From positions 1-34,383 of the forward strand of contig USJX01000027.1 in the NCBI GenBank assembly GCA_900555035.1: a stretch of 34,383 nt of DNA. The letters are read 5' to 3'. Made by a program: the position numbers and the translations under genes. Below are positions 8,071 to 16,330 of the stretch, one piece after another. Under the pieces are notes generated by a model. That model saw only the letters and a program-made list of their open reading frames with translations, made no database searches and had not been told where the DNA came from. Each line of letters opens with the position of its first letter. Within the stretch, counting starts at the first letter, position 1. The stretch comes from an uncultured Prevotella sp. (GTDB lineage Bacteria > Bacteroidota > Bacteroidia > Bacteroidales > Bacteroidaceae).

Positions 8071-10527
8071 TTATATTGCCTGCAGCGTAAGCGACTTTTC
8101 CATATTGCGCTTGCCATCCTTTACGGTGAGGATGATGTCGCCCTTCTGTGCCTTGCTCTGAACAACAATAACGAGTTTGCCAGAGAAGAGTCGCATGTGT
8201 GGCTGGGTGAATGGTTCGAGCGATGTGGCATCGCCATTGCATGCAGCCTTGAAGGTTCCGGCGCCCTTTACCTCGAAGGTCAATTCATCATCGGCGAGCG
8301 GGCACTCGTTGCCGTCCTTGTCCAGGAGGCTCACGGTGATGAAGGCAAGGTCGTTGCCATCGGCATTCAGCAGCACATTGTGTTCATCAGTGCAGCCTTC
8401 TACCATGCAGGCGATAGGCTCATGGTCTGGAGTCTCCACGCTGAACTTCATCTGCGCAGGTTCTCCGGCTGTACGCTTCACGTCTTCACCTACCTTGTCG
8501 CCATACTGATTGTAGGTAACCACGCGAATCTCGCCTGGTTCATACTTCACATTGTTCCAGCGGAGGCGATAGCGGTCCAATCGGCTTGACTTATCCTTGC
8601 GAACTCTGCCCTGGCTCTTGCCGTTTATGAAAAGCTCGCCTTCCACACCATCGGTGTAGCAATATACAGGGGTAACCTGTCCTTCCCTGCCCTTCCAGTT
8701 CCAGTGAGGAAGAAGATGGGTGGTGTGCTGATGCTCGTTCCAGCGGGCACGATACATATAATACCTATCCTTTGGAAGTCCGGCAAGGTCGCAGATACCA
8801 AAGTAACTGCTACGGCTTGGCCAGTAGGTATCGTATGGAGTCGGCTCGCCCAGATAGTCATAGCCCGTCCACACGAATTCTCCGATTACCCAACTGTAGT
8901 CATCCTGCATCTTCCAGTCATCATCCGGAAGATTACTCCAGGAGCAATACTCCGTGTCATAGCTGGAGCACTGACCATCGGCGTATGGATTGTTGTTGCT
9001 GGCACGCACCTGAACCGGGAACTTATACACGCCACGGGAGCTGACGGTAGATGCTGTCTCTGAACCCAGGAGGAACCCCTGAGGCAACTGCTCGATATTC
9101 TTATAATATTTATGTACGCGATAGTTGAAGCCCGGAACGTCCATCACCTGGGCAAATCCACTCTTCAGAGCAGCCTCAGCCTTGTCCATACCCTGGGTAA
9201 CTGGGCGGGAAGGATCATACCGATGACAGATATCCTGCAGATACTTGGCTATCTCCATACCCTCCTTGCTCCATTGCTCAGGAATCTCGTTACCGATACT
9301 CCACATAATGATGCTAGGATGGTTGCGATGGTGCTTCACCAGATTGGTCATATCCCTGTCGCTCCACTCCTTGAAGAACTTGGCGTAGCCATTCTTGCAC
9401 TTAGGATAAATCCACATATCGAAGCTCTCAGCCATTACCATCATACCGAGTGAGTCGCAGATTTCCATCTGCATGGTAGAAGGCATGTTGTGGGCTGTAC
9501 GGATGGCATCGCAACCCATCTCCTTCATCGTCTTGATCTGGCGGATGAGAGCAGCTTTGTTCTCTGCAGCTCCCAACGGACCGAGGTCGTGGTGCAGACA
9601 GACGCCCTTGATTTTCCGGGTAATGCCATTGAGCTGGAAACCATTATTCTTGGATACCGAGATGGTACGAATACCGGTCTTCAAGGTCTGGACATCAGCC
9701 ACCTTCTTGCCTTCATATCGGGTTAACTTCACCTGATAGAGATAAGGAGATTCCGGAGACCAGAGCTGAGGATTCGCCACCTTCAGAGTAGTCTTGATTT
9801 CCGGGGTTGCGCCCTTAATGGTCTGCTCGGCTACCTTGGAGCCAGCCTCATCAAGCAAGGCGATGACCGTCTTGCCCGACTTACCAATCTTTCCTTCCAG
9901 CAGGGCGTTCACCTCTACTTCGGCTTCCTGCTTATCAACTTTCAGGGTACGGACGAAGGTATCCCAGGTAGAGAAGTTCTCTTTGCCGTAAAGTTCCACT
10001 GAAACCGGACGGTAAAGACCGCCGCCTGGATACCATCGGCTGCTTTCCTCTACATTATTAAGATGTACCTCTATCAAATTACTTTTGCCAAACTGGATGA
10101 AAGGAGTAATATCGATGCGGAAGGCATTATAGCCGTAAGCCCACTTGCCAGCCTCCTTGCCATTCACGCAAACCACCGGCTGGCTCATGGCACCATCGAA
10201 AACCAGAACGGCACGCTTGTAGCCCTTAGGAGCCGTCCACTTCATTTGATACATACCCTCGCCTATCCAAGGCAGCGCACCCGAGCGGCCCGACTTCTCT
10301 GTCTTTTCCTTTTCACCATTCTGCTCGATGGCCACCATCTGTAAGTCCCACTTCTTATCAAAAGGACCCGAGATAGCCCAATCGTGAGGCACGGAGACCT
10401 GAGACCATGAATTGCCATCGCGGGAGAAATCCCACGACGGCAAATTTATTACTTTTCGGCTCTGCGCCTGGCACATAGTAGATAGTGCCAGGGCGAGAGT
10501 CATGAAAGTTATGCTTTTCTTAATCAT
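8071..10527 (-). CDS. Glycoside hydrolase family 2, beta-galactosidase-like, secreted
   Basis: 818 residues with a signal peptide (MIKKSITFM... ending CQAQ). The order is a GH2 sugar-binding domain with VPHDWAISGPFD and GEGMYQMKW, an immunoglobulin-like sandwich, a TIM barrel, a DUF4982-type domain (about 620-690) and a C-terminal Ig-like domain. The proposed acid/base is E414 in WSIGNEIPEQW and the nucleophile is E490 in LLGSETAST. GSETAS followed by SSRGVYKFP is typical of Bacteroidota GH2 beta-galactosidases. It lies 18 bp downstream of the GH53 gene, so the two are almost certainly co-transcribed. It would trim galactose from oligosaccharides released by the galactanase. GH2 also holds beta-mannosidases and beta-glucuronidases, so substrate rests mainly on the GH53 neighbour. 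Confidence 0.92.
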   Translation of the reverse strand: MIKKSITFMTLALALSTMCQAQSRKVINLPSWDFSRDGNSWSQVSVPHDWAISGPFDKKWDLQMVAIEQNGEKEKTEKSGRSGALPWIGEGMYQMKWTAPKGYKRAVLVFDGAMSQPVVCVNGKEAGKWAYGYNAFRIDITPFIQFGKSNLIEVHLNNVEESSRWYPGGGLYRPVSVELYGKENFSTWDTFVRTLKVDKQEAEVEVNALLEGKIGKSGKTVIALLDEAGSKVAEQTIKGATPEIKTTLKVANPQLWSPESPYLYQVKLTRYEGKKVADVQTLKTGIRTISVSKNNGFQLNGITRKIKGVCLHHDLGPLGAAENKAALIRQIKTMKEMGCDAIRTAHNMPSTMQMEICDSLGMMVMAESFDMWIYPKCKNGYAKFFKEWSDRDMTNLVKHHRNHPSIIMWSIGNEIPEQWSKEGMEIAKYLQDICHRYDPSRPVTQGMDKAEAALKSGFAQVMDVPGFNYRVHKYYKNIEQLPQGFLLGSETASTVSSRGVYKFPVQVRASNNNPYADGQCSSYDTEYCSWSNLPDDDWKMQDDYSWVIGEFVWTGYDYLGEPTPYDTYWPSRSSYFGICDLAGLPKDRYYMYRARWNEHQHTTHLLPHWNWKGREGQVTPVYCYTDGVEGELFINGKSQGRVRKDKSSRLDRYRLRWNNVKYEPGEIRVVTYNQYGDKVGEDVKRTAGEPAQMKFSVETPDHEPIACMVEGCTDEHNVLLNADGNDLAFITVSLLDKDGNECPLADDELTFEVKGAGTFKAACNGDATSLEPFTQPHMRLFSGKLVIVVQSKAQKGDIILTVKDGKRNMEKSLTLQAI

Positions 10528-10545
10528 ATTTCTTCTTTAATGTTC

Positions 10546-11646
10546 TTATTTATATGCATCGAATACTGCAGTTGGCTTACCGGAGTTATCAAAAGCTCCC
10601 TTGGTATAAGCATTCCAACCCAAACTACTATAGTTGGCAGGCTTCCAATTGTTGTAAACCTCAGGTTCCCAATAGAAGATACCTTCGCAGGTAGAAATAG
10701 CCTTGCAGCCATCCACCATCTTCTTCATCATTGGCGCAGCCTGATCGGAACCCCACCACATACCAATCTCAGAAACGATGACGTCCTTACCATACTTGGA
10801 AGAAAGAGTCTGGATGTTAGCGAGACAGCTCTCTGCATAACTCTTCCAGTTGTTGTCTTCAGGATAAAGAGACAATCCGATAACATCCCATTTACCACCA
10901 TTGTTCTTCAGCTGGTCGTATAGCCAGGTAAGTCCACCAAGGTCTTCACCCTTATCTACATGCACCACCACCTTAGCCTCTGGATAAACAGCCTTTACAG
11001 CATCATATCCGGCATTGATGTAAGCGGCAAAATTAGCTGCGTTTTTAGAGGCACGGCCAGTTACAGCCTTGGGCTCATCGCCTTCAGCATCATTCCAGAG
11101 CATTCCATCTCGGGTTTCATTGCCCACCTGCACCCACTCTACATTGGTTACACCTTGAGCCTTGAGGGCATTCAGGACATCAGAAGTATGGTCTGCCACA
11201 GCCTTCTTCATCTCTGAGAAAGAAAAATTCTTCCAGGCAGCAGGAACGGTTTGGCTGCTAGGGTCAGCCCAGGTATCAGAATAATGGAAATCTATCATCA
11301 GGCGGAAGCCGAGCTGCTGCGCACGCCATGCCTTAGCTATAACATCATTCTTACCACACCATCCACCATCAGGATTTACCCACACACGGAGACGGATGGC
11401 ATTGGTACCGAGGTCACGGAGAAGTGACATACACTCCTGCGCCTTTCCTGCCTGGGTATAAAACTTCACGCCGTCCTGCTCCATCTCGGTGAGCCAACTA
11501 ACATCGGCTCCCTTGGCGAAGCCGCTCATATCGTATGTCTTCTCCTTTTCGGGAGTAGCATTATCTTCATTGCTGCAACTTGTGCCCGTGATAGAGAACA
11601 AAAGTGCTGAAGCCAGCAATATGGCTTTTCCTAAAATATTCTTCAT
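10546..11646 (-). CDS. GH53 endo-beta-1,4-galactanase lipoprotein
   Basis: 366 residues. A lipoprotein signal ends in the lipobox TGTSC, placing the enzyme on a membrane, probably the cell surface. GH53 hallmarks are GADVSWLTEME near the N-terminus, IRLRVWVNPDGGWCG, DFHYSDTWADP, the acid/base E177 in VQVGNETRDGMLW and the nucleophile E293 in VIVSEIGMWWG. The family cleaves beta-1,4-galactan of type I arabinogalactan and rhamnogalacturonan I side chains. Length is close to other family members. It is the first complete gene of a two-gene unit with the GH2 enzyme. Upstream is a SusE-like remnant instead of an intact binding-protein gene. Confidence 0.94.
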   Translation of the reverse strand: MKNILGKAILLASALLFSITGTSCSNEDNATPEKEKTYDMSGFAKGADVSWLTEMEQDGVKFYTQAGKAQECMSLLRDLGTNAIRLRVWVNPDGGWCGKNDVIAKAWRAQQLGFRLMIDFHYSDTWADPSSQTVPAAWKNFSFSEMKKAVADHTSDVLNALKAQGVTNVEWVQVGNETRDGMLWNDAEGDEPKAVTGRASKNAANFAAYINAGYDAVKAVYPEAKVVVHVDKGEDLGGLTWLYDQLKNNGGKWDVIGLSLYPEDNNWKSYAESCLANIQTLSSKYGKDVIVSEIGMWWGSDQAAPMMKKMVDGCKAISTCEGIFYWEPEVYNNWKPANYSSLGWNAYTKGAFDNSGKPTAVFDAYK

Positions 11647-11709
11647 TGTTCTTTGAGTTTATAGCTATCTTTACTTTATCCTAAAAACGCTTTTACGTAT
11701 CAGATATTG

Positions 11710-11717
11710 CAAAGATA
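11710..11717 (-). promoter_or_regulatory. -7 box ahead of the GH53-GH2 unit
   Basis: TATCTTTG on the minus strand matches TAnnTTTG and predicts a start near 11704, about 58 nt before the GH53 ATG. No good -33 box is seen 19-20 bp upstream, so strength is uncertain. The gap 11647-11996 otherwise holds a gene remnant, a second -7 box and a terminator. Confidence 0.45.
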
Positions 11718-11727
11718 GCTGAATTAT

Positions 11728-11865
11728 TTATTCATACTTACAGGTCATGGCGTTGATGTCGGCAGTAACAGTAACCTCGCCGCCAGTTACATCGTCCTTG
11801 AACCAAATGTCCCAACAATCACTAGCTGTAGACAATTTAAAGAGGTCGCTTGTGACAACGATTTG
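11728..11865 (-). pseudogene. C-terminal remnant of a SusE/SusF-like surface glycan-binding protein
   Basis: The minus strand reads 45 sense codons and a stop: QIVVTSDLFKLSTASDCWDI, then WFKDDVTGGEVTVTADINAM, then TCKYE. The only in-frame ATG is six codons from the stop and a TAG lies 14 codons upstream, so it is not a whole gene. The WDIWF and alternating VTVTADINAMTC pattern resembles the last strands of SusE/SGBP-type lipoproteins. In galactan loci such as that of Bacteroides thetaiotaomicron an SGBP gene sits immediately before GH53, which is exactly this position. I read it as the end of a deleted SGBP gene. The family call comes from pattern and context, not from a search. Confidence 0.6.
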
Positions 11866-11874
11866 TTTCGGTTG

Positions 11875-11882
11875 CAAAAGTA
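11875..11882 (-). promoter_or_regulatory. -7 box just upstream of the remnant
   Basis: TACTTTTG on the minus strand fits TAnnTTTG. The predicted start, about 11869, falls at the upstream boundary of the remnant. TTTG elements upstream are at wrong spacings (12 and 35 bp). It may be the former promoter of the lost transport genes. Confidence 0.35.
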
Positions 11883-11930
11883 GGAAATAGAATGCAAAGT
11901 GCTAGACAGAAACTTGACAAATGAAAAGAA

Positions 11931-11973
11931 AAAACGGACAAGAAGACGGAATATATCCGCTTTTGTCCGTTTT
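11931..11973 (-). terminator. Terminator of the pectate lyase unit
   Basis: AAAACGGACAA (11931-11941) pairs with TTGTCCGTTTT (11963-11973), with a further CGGA/TCCG stem inside. On the minus strand the hairpin follows the PL1 stop (11997) and is followed by a T-rich stretch. The ACGGACAA arm recurs in the large inverted repeat at 31043-31175. Confidence 0.8.
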
Positions 11974-11996
11974 GTTATATTATAATGGAGGAAAAA

Positions 11997-14324
11997 CTAT
12001 TCTGCCGCAGGAACAAGCTTGATGGCGAAGAGATTTACCGACTTGTCTTTTGTTATCTCATGGGTGCCTGCTTCCAGGGTTGTGGTGTAAGAGCTTCCAG
12101 TTGCCTTGATCTTTGTGCCTGCAATCTTCATGGATGCCGTCTCGCTATCCGCGAAATAGAAGGTAGCTGTTACCTTCTTATCAAGAACGAGCTTGATGCT
12201 GGTTGAAGATTCCATCTTCACGCATGTAGTATAGGCTGTGCCATCGATGGTAGCAGCACCCTTGCTTGTTGAGTAAGAACCGTTCACGGTTACGATGCTG
12301 CTGGAAGGAGTCTTACCAGCAAAGGTTACCAAGACGGTGCCTTCTACAGAAGGAGTCTCTGAAGTCTCAGGCTTGGATGGGGTATCTGGAGTCTCTGGAG
12401 TGGATGGTTCTGTAGTCTCGCCGCCCGTAGAACCGCCTTCGCTTGAAGAACCTTCTACACCGAATACCTTTACCACACCCGACTTGTAAGCATCGAGCAA
12501 GCTTGCCAATGCTGGCAATGGCTGCTGATGACCATTGGTTACTATGGTCTCATCAGGAATATCGAAGTTGATGTCGCCATGATTCAATCGGCCAGCACCA
12601 TAGAAGCCTTCTACGATAGCCGGCACATCTGCAGCGTTATCGGCTGAATGTGCATACATCAAGCTTGAGTTGGTATCGAAGTTATTGTAAGAAGTACCAC
12701 CCACCAATGTTTTTACGCTGGCTGGCACCTGATCGGATGCCTTGGCTACATCGTAGGCATCGAAGCTGGTATTGTTAGATGCATAGGTAACATAACTGAA
12801 ACCACTTGGCTTGTTGGCAAACACATTGCCATACGCCTTAATCATACCACCATTCTCGCCAGAGAAGGTTCCTTTTGAACCCTTGGCATCGGTACCCTGC
12901 AGAGAACTCATGATAGGGCGCTTCACGGCATCGAAGTAGTTTGACTCCATGAAAATGTTGGAACCCATGGTGGCACCTACGCCATATACATCACAATGCT
13001 GATAGTAGTTGTTGTACATGTGAACAGTCATGGTACGCACACGAGCATGACGGGAATCGGAATGATCGAACCAGTTGTGGTGATAGGTAATCCAGTTTTC
13101 ACCGGTCTCGCTCTTCATGCCACACATAGACGACTTACCATTATCCCAGAAATGGTTGTAAGCCACGGTCACATACTTAGAGTTGCCCTTGATATCTACG
13201 GTACCATCTCCCTTTGCCTGGTCGGCAGCACTACCCTTTCTGCCATAGAACAGATCCAGGTGGTGAATCCAGATGTTTGAATTCTCTGTATCGAGCGACA
13301 TGGCATCGTCGAGACAACGCATGATGGCGAAGTTACGGAACTCCACGCTCTTGGCACTTCTTACCAGGAAGCCGAAGCCATAAATGGTAGCATCATCACC
13401 CACACCCTCGAAGGTCATGTTCATGGTAGAATAGCCGGTCTTACCCTTAATCTGCAGACCCTCGGCAGAGCTTGAGATACCATCCAGGTCAGCCAGACTC
13501 ACCTTACCGATGATGCGGAAAGCAATAGGGGTGGTATCATATCCCTTCTGGTAAGCATCAATGATAGCCTGCAAACCTGTCACGGTTTGCTTCTTGTTCT
13601 TATCTCCGGTGATGACTTCTGTAGAAACAGTCTTGGCTGTACTTGCAGTGATATAGAGCACCTTGGCATCCGACTTTAATGTACCATCATTGTTGTAAGC
13701 ACCAATTCCCTTGAAATTGAAATGAGCGAAGCCCTCACGGTTGTAGTGCTTCACCACGAGATTGGAAACCGTATTGGCACCTGCCATTTCCTTACCGGCA
13801 GCATCCACAGGAACCACCTTTACCGAATAGGAACCCGCCTTCAAGCCAAGCACATCGGCACGGATATAAGAAGCATACTGACGGATGAGCTGCGCATCAA
13901 TCTTCTTGCCCTCTACATATACATGATAGGAAGAAGCTCCCTCGAAAGGCACCCATTTCAGATATGCCGACTCCAGCCAAGCCTTCACCTCCGTAATCTT
14001 CACAACGCCGGCAGGGTTCTCCACGCCTACGTTCTCACCCTGCTCCACTCTCTTGGCAAAGTTGATTTCTCTGACAGATGCATCATACACATCGTTATCG
14101 CTTCCATCCTTAGGAGCGATGATGGTCTTGTTACCCTCAAACTTCACGCTTGCCAAATCGGCGGTATTGTAATACTTCACATCGCCCGAATTGGTGGTAA
14201 CAAACATCTGATTTACCTTACTGTCACGAGCCACGGCATGATTCACCTTATCTGTTGCTGACTGAGCAACCGTAGCACCTGCACCCCCCAGGAGGAGCGC
14301 CAAAGAGAATACCATTTTCTTCAT
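11997..14324 (-). CDS. Secreted pectate lyase, polysaccharide lyase family 1
   Basis: 775 residues with a signal peptide (MKKMVFSLALLLGGAGATVAQ). After a small N-terminal segment comes a fibronectin III-like domain (about 105-195), then the right-handed beta-helix lyase (about 200-620). PL1 features are NIWIHHLDLFYGRKG, the calcium-site strand DGTVDIKGNSKYVTVAYNHF, and DSRHARVR at 423-430 with R425 and R430 in the place of the catalytic arginine motif, followed by VHMYNNYY. A Ser/Thr/Pro/Glu/Gly linker (about 625-662) leads to a C-terminal beta-rich domain of about 110 residues that may bind carbohydrate. It cleaves polygalacturonate by calcium-assisted beta-elimination. No sorting-type C-terminus is present; the gene 18 bp upstream encodes a small protein that has one. 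The chain starts just after that gene and ends at a terminator. Confidence 0.92.
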   Translation of the reverse strand: MKKMVFSLALLLGGAGATVAQSATDKVNHAVARDSKVNQMFVTTNSGDVKYYNTADLASVKFEGNKTIIAPKDGSDNDVYDASVREINFAKRVEQGENVGVENPAGVVKITEVKAWLESAYLKWVPFEGASSYHVYVEGKKIDAQLIRQYASYIRADVLGLKAGSYSVKVVPVDAAGKEMAGANTVSNLVVKHYNREGFAHFNFKGIGAYNNDGTLKSDAKVLYITASTAKTVSTEVITGDKNKKQTVTGLQAIIDAYQKGYDTTPIAFRIIGKVSLADLDGISSSAEGLQIKGKTGYSTMNMTFEGVGDDATIYGFGFLVRSAKSVEFRNFAIMRCLDDAMSLDTENSNIWIHHLDLFYGRKGSAADQAKGDGTVDIKGNSKYVTVAYNHFWDNGKSSMCGMKSETGENWITYHHNWFDHSDSRHARVRTMTVHMYNNYYQHCDVYGVGATMGSNIFMESNYFDAVKRPIMSSLQGTDAKGSKGTFSGENGGMIKAYGNVFANKPSGFSYVTYASNNTSFDAYDVAKASDQVPASVKTLVGGTSYNNFDTNSSLMYAHSADNAADVPAIVEGFYGAGRLNHGDINFDIPDETIVTNGHQQPLPALASLLDAYKSGVVKVFGVEGSSSEGGSTGGETTEPSTPETPDTPSKPETSETPSVEGTVLVTFAGKTPSSSIVTVNGSYSTSKGAATIDGTAYTTCVKMESSTSIKLVLDKKVTATFYFADSETASMKIAGTKIKATGSSYTTTLEAGTHEITKDKSVNLFAIKLVPAAE

Positions 14325-14342
14325 GTTCTGTTCCTCCTTACC

Positions 14343-14699
14343 TTATTTAATAATTACTTTCTTACCATTTACGATATAAACGCCCTTAGACAATCCCTCT
14401 ACAGAATTGCCTACCAGCTGACCATTGAGGTTATAAACCTTACCCTGCAACGCTTCCTTGAGCTGCTCCACCTGGCCGATGCCTGTAGATTCACCATAAA
14501 CGAAAGAAAGGGATACAAGCGACATATCCATCATATCCGATGTATTGTCTGTATAATTAAGTGTTACGTTATCACCCTCGAAGGTGATTTCCGTAATGGT
14601 TTTGTCTATAACCTGACCATCAACCTTTACGGTTTGCCTGTTATCTGCATACACTGCGGTAGTCAGCATACAAGCCAATAGGAATAAATACTTCTTCAT
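14343..14699 (-). CDS. Small secreted protein with sorting-type C-terminal domain
   Basis: 118 residues: a signal peptide (MKKYLFLLACMLTTAVYA), about 65 residues of beta-rich sequence, and a C-terminal ~30 residues (VYNLNGQLVG... LSKGVYIVNGKKVIIK) resembling the short type IX secretion domain. The central part resembles the N-terminal segment of the adjacent pectate lyase (both alternate short polar strands ending in SLSF- or SVKF-type runs). It lies 18 bp upstream of the lyase gene, so the two are probably one operon with this gene first. Function is unknown: a surface partner of the lyase, or a remnant of a larger secreted protein. Confidence 0.75.
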   Translation of the reverse strand: MKKYLFLLACMLTTAVYADNRQTVKVDGQVIDKTITEITFEGDNVTLNYTDNTSDMMDMSLVSLSFVYGESTGIGQVEQLKEALQGKVYNLNGQLVGNSVEGLSKGVYIVNGKKVIIK

Positions 14700-14756
14700 T
14701 ATCTGATATGCTTATTAGATTACATAATATTGTAGATGATTGTTTTGTTTACGATG

Positions 14757-14764
14757 CAAAGATA
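14757..14764 (-). promoter_or_regulatory. -7 box of the pectate lyase operon
   Basis: TATCTTTG on the minus strand predicts a start near 14751 and a leader of about 50 nt. No clear -33 box is visible, which would suit an activator-dependent promoter. Confidence 0.55.
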
Positions 14765-14808
14765 AACAAATATCTTATAGATTGCGGCATACTATGACAA
14801 CTTTTAAA

Positions 14809-14822
14809 CGTAAACGTTTACG
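14809..14822. promoter_or_regulatory. 14-bp perfect palindrome, possible LacI-type operator
   Basis: CGTAAACGTTTACG is its own reverse complement with the central CG typical of LacI-family sites. It is centred about 65 bp upstream of the predicted start of the pectate lyase operon and 14 bp from the tRNA-Phe terminator stem. No LacI-family gene is in the window. The regulator type is inference. Confidence 0.5.
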
Positions 14823-14835
14823 GGTAAAAACAAAC

Positions 14836-14871
14836 AAAAAGCCGAACTTCATTTCTGAAATTCGGCTTTTT
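14836..14871 (-). terminator. Terminator of tRNA-Phe
   Basis: AAAAAGCCGAA (14836-14846) pairs with TTCGGCTTTTT (14861-14871). On the minus strand it follows the tRNA 3' end by 4 nt and runs into TTTTTGTTTGTTTTT. Confidence 0.9.
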
Positions 14872-14875
14872 GAAG

Positions 14876-14948
14876 TGGTACCACCAGGAATCGAACCGGG
14901 GACACAAGGATTTTCAGTCCTTTGCTCTACCAACTGAGCTATGGCACC
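14876..14948 (-). tRNA. tRNA-Phe (anticodon GAA)
   Basis: 73 nt. The acceptor GGTGCCA pairs with TGGTACC through one G-T pair, with discriminator A. The D-arm is GCTCAGTTGGTAGAGC, the anticodon loop is CTGAAAA with GAA, and the T-arm contains GGTTCGATTCC. CCA is not encoded. It has its own promoter and terminator and is divergent from tRNA-Pro. Confidence 0.97.
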
Positions 14949-14985
14949 ATACCTTAACAAATGGTTGATTTCTCATTTGCGGGTG

Positions 14986-15017
14986 CAAAGGTAATACAAA
15001 TATTTCACTCCTGCAAA
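14986..15017 (-). promoter_or_regulatory. Promoter of tRNA-Phe
   Basis: On the minus strand TTTG (15014-15017), 20 bp, TACCTTTG (14986-14993). The tRNA 5' end is 37 bp downstream. Confidence 0.75.
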
Positions 15018-15065
15018 TTTTTTCATAGATTTCTTTCGCAAAAAAGCAAAAAAGTCCGTTTTTAT

Positions 15066-15096
15066 TTTGTTTTCTACCAAAAATAGTGTAACTTTG
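15066..15096 (+). promoter_or_regulatory. Promoter of tRNA-Pro and the downstream gene
   Basis: TTTG (15066-15069), 19 bp, TAACTTTG (15089-15096). The tRNA starts 21 nt after the -7 box. No separate promoter is seen before the protein gene at 15214. Confidence 0.75.
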
Positions 15097-15117
15097 CAAC
15101 GCATTAGCAACAAAAAT

Positions 15118-15190
15118 CGGGATTTAGCGCAGTTGGTAGCGCACGTCGTTCGGGACGATGAGGTCGCTGGTTCGAGTCCAGTAATCCCGA
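15118..15190 (+). tRNA. tRNA-Pro (anticodon CGG)
   Basis: 73 nt. The acceptor CGGGATT pairs with AATCCCG, with discriminator A. The D-arm is GCGCAGTTGGTAGCGC, the anticodon stem CGTCG/CGATG encloses loop TTCGGGA with anticodon CGG, and the T-arm has GGTTCGAGTCC. CCA is not encoded. Confidence 0.96.
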
Positions 15191-15213
15191 CTATTCACCA
15201 AAAAGCGGAACTT

Positions 15214-16194
15214 ATGAACATAAAAGACCTATTTTATCTCCAGAAGAATGACCGACAAGCCCTTTTCGCCTTGCTAGCCATTCTCATCGTATGCCTTACT
15301 CTCGTGGTCGTCATCGGAAGTTCTGATGACGGAAAAGAAGCCAATCAGGTTCTCGTCCAACAAGCCACCTCCAAACATCCCGTTTATTATCAAAACGAAG
15401 GAAAAGTGCATGAACTCTTTCCCTTCGACCCTAATACGGCAGACTCTACTTGCTTCAAGCGCCTGGGTTTGGGAAGTTGGCAAATTAGAAGCATCTATCG
15501 TTTTCGGGAGAAAGGAGGAATCTTCTCCCGCCCATCCGACTTCGCCCGGGTTTATGGCATTACCAAGAAAACCTATGAAGCCCTACTCCCCTTCATCCGA
15601 ATTGCAGATGATTTCAAGCAGGCTTCCGAGTTTTACGGGAATGAAAGATACGAGCGAGGCAGAAGGCGATATACACCTTATTATAATAATAGGGTGAACT
15701 ATGGAAAGAATGACGATGCATCGGAAAGTCAAAAGCCGGATAGAAAAGCTTCGAATGCCCCTGACCAGGAAACCAAGGTTTATAGCTATCCGCATAAACT
15801 AAAGGCGGGTGAGCACATCGCCATCAACCGGGCCGACACCACGGAACTGATGAAGATTCCAGGCATTGGCAGTTACTACGCCCGTACTATCGTTAAATAC
15901 AGAGATAAACTAGGCGGTTTTGCCTCTGCTGAACAACTCGCAGAAATCGAAGGATTCCCGGAATCTGCCATCGCCTTCATCCAGATTGATGCCGACAACA
16001 TCCACCGGCTCAACATCAACAAGCTTACACTCAACCAGCTTCGCAATCATCCCTATCTCAACTTCTACCAAGCCAAGGAAATCTGTGATTACCGAAGACA
16101 AAGAGGTCCCATCAAAAGCCTGAATGAACTGAAACTCCTGAAGGATTTTCCACCAGATGAAATAGAAAGGCTCAAGCCCTACATCTGTTTCTGA
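15214..16194 (+). CDS. Membrane-anchored helix-hairpin-helix protein, ComEA-like
   Basis: 326 residues from the ATG at 15214, 23 nt after tRNA-Pro. Reading further upstream would put the start inside the tRNA, so that is rejected. One N-terminal membrane segment (LFALLAILIVCLTLVVVIGS) is followed by helix-hairpin-helix motifs: FDPNTADSTCFKRLGLGSWQ (about 70-90), INRADTTELMKIPGIGSYYA (about 205-225) and two more, degenerate ones to the C-terminus (LNINKLTLNQLRNHPYLNFY). ComEA-type proteins bind double-stranded DNA during uptake; multi-HhH versions of this length are common in Bacteroidota and not proven to act in competence. A DNA-binding periplasmic role is inferred from the family. Confidence 0.85.
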   Translation: MNIKDLFYLQKNDRQALFALLAILIVCLTLVVVIGSSDDGKEANQVLVQQATSKHPVYYQNEGKVHELFPFDPNTADSTCFKRLGLGSWQIRSIYRFREKGGIFSRPSDFARVYGITKKTYEALLPFIRIADDFKQASEFYGNERYERGRRRYTPYYNNRVNYGKNDDASESQKPDRKASNAPDQETKVYSYPHKLKAGEHIAINRADTTELMKIPGIGSYYARTIVKYRDKLGGFASAEQLAEIEGFPESAIAFIQIDADNIHRLNINKLTLNQLRNHPYLNFYQAKEICDYRRQRGPIKSLNELKLLKDFPPDEIERLKPYICF

Positions 16195-16269
16195 AGGAAA
16201 AATAAGATTATAGAAAAAGGTAAACTTAAGATAAAAGCAAGATTAAAGATAAAAAGACGAGCTAAAGAT

Positions 16270-16315
16270 AAAAGCCAAATGCTTAATCCCTGCGGGTAAT
16301 AAGCATTTGGCTTTT
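16270..16315. terminator. Bidirectional terminator between convergent genes
   Basis: AAAAGCCAAATGCTTA (16270-16285) pairs perfectly with TAAGCATTTGGCTTTT (16300-16315), a 16-bp stem with an inner CCC/GGG. It serves the HhH gene (ends 16194) and the transporter pair (ends 16331). The 70 bp before it are A-rich with loose AAGATAAAA repeats. Confidence 0.9.
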
Positions 16316-16330
16316 ATGATTCTATATACT

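Noticed and set aside
15067..15213. Upstream extension of the HhH protein start
   Set aside because: It would translate through the promoter and the tRNA-Pro gene.
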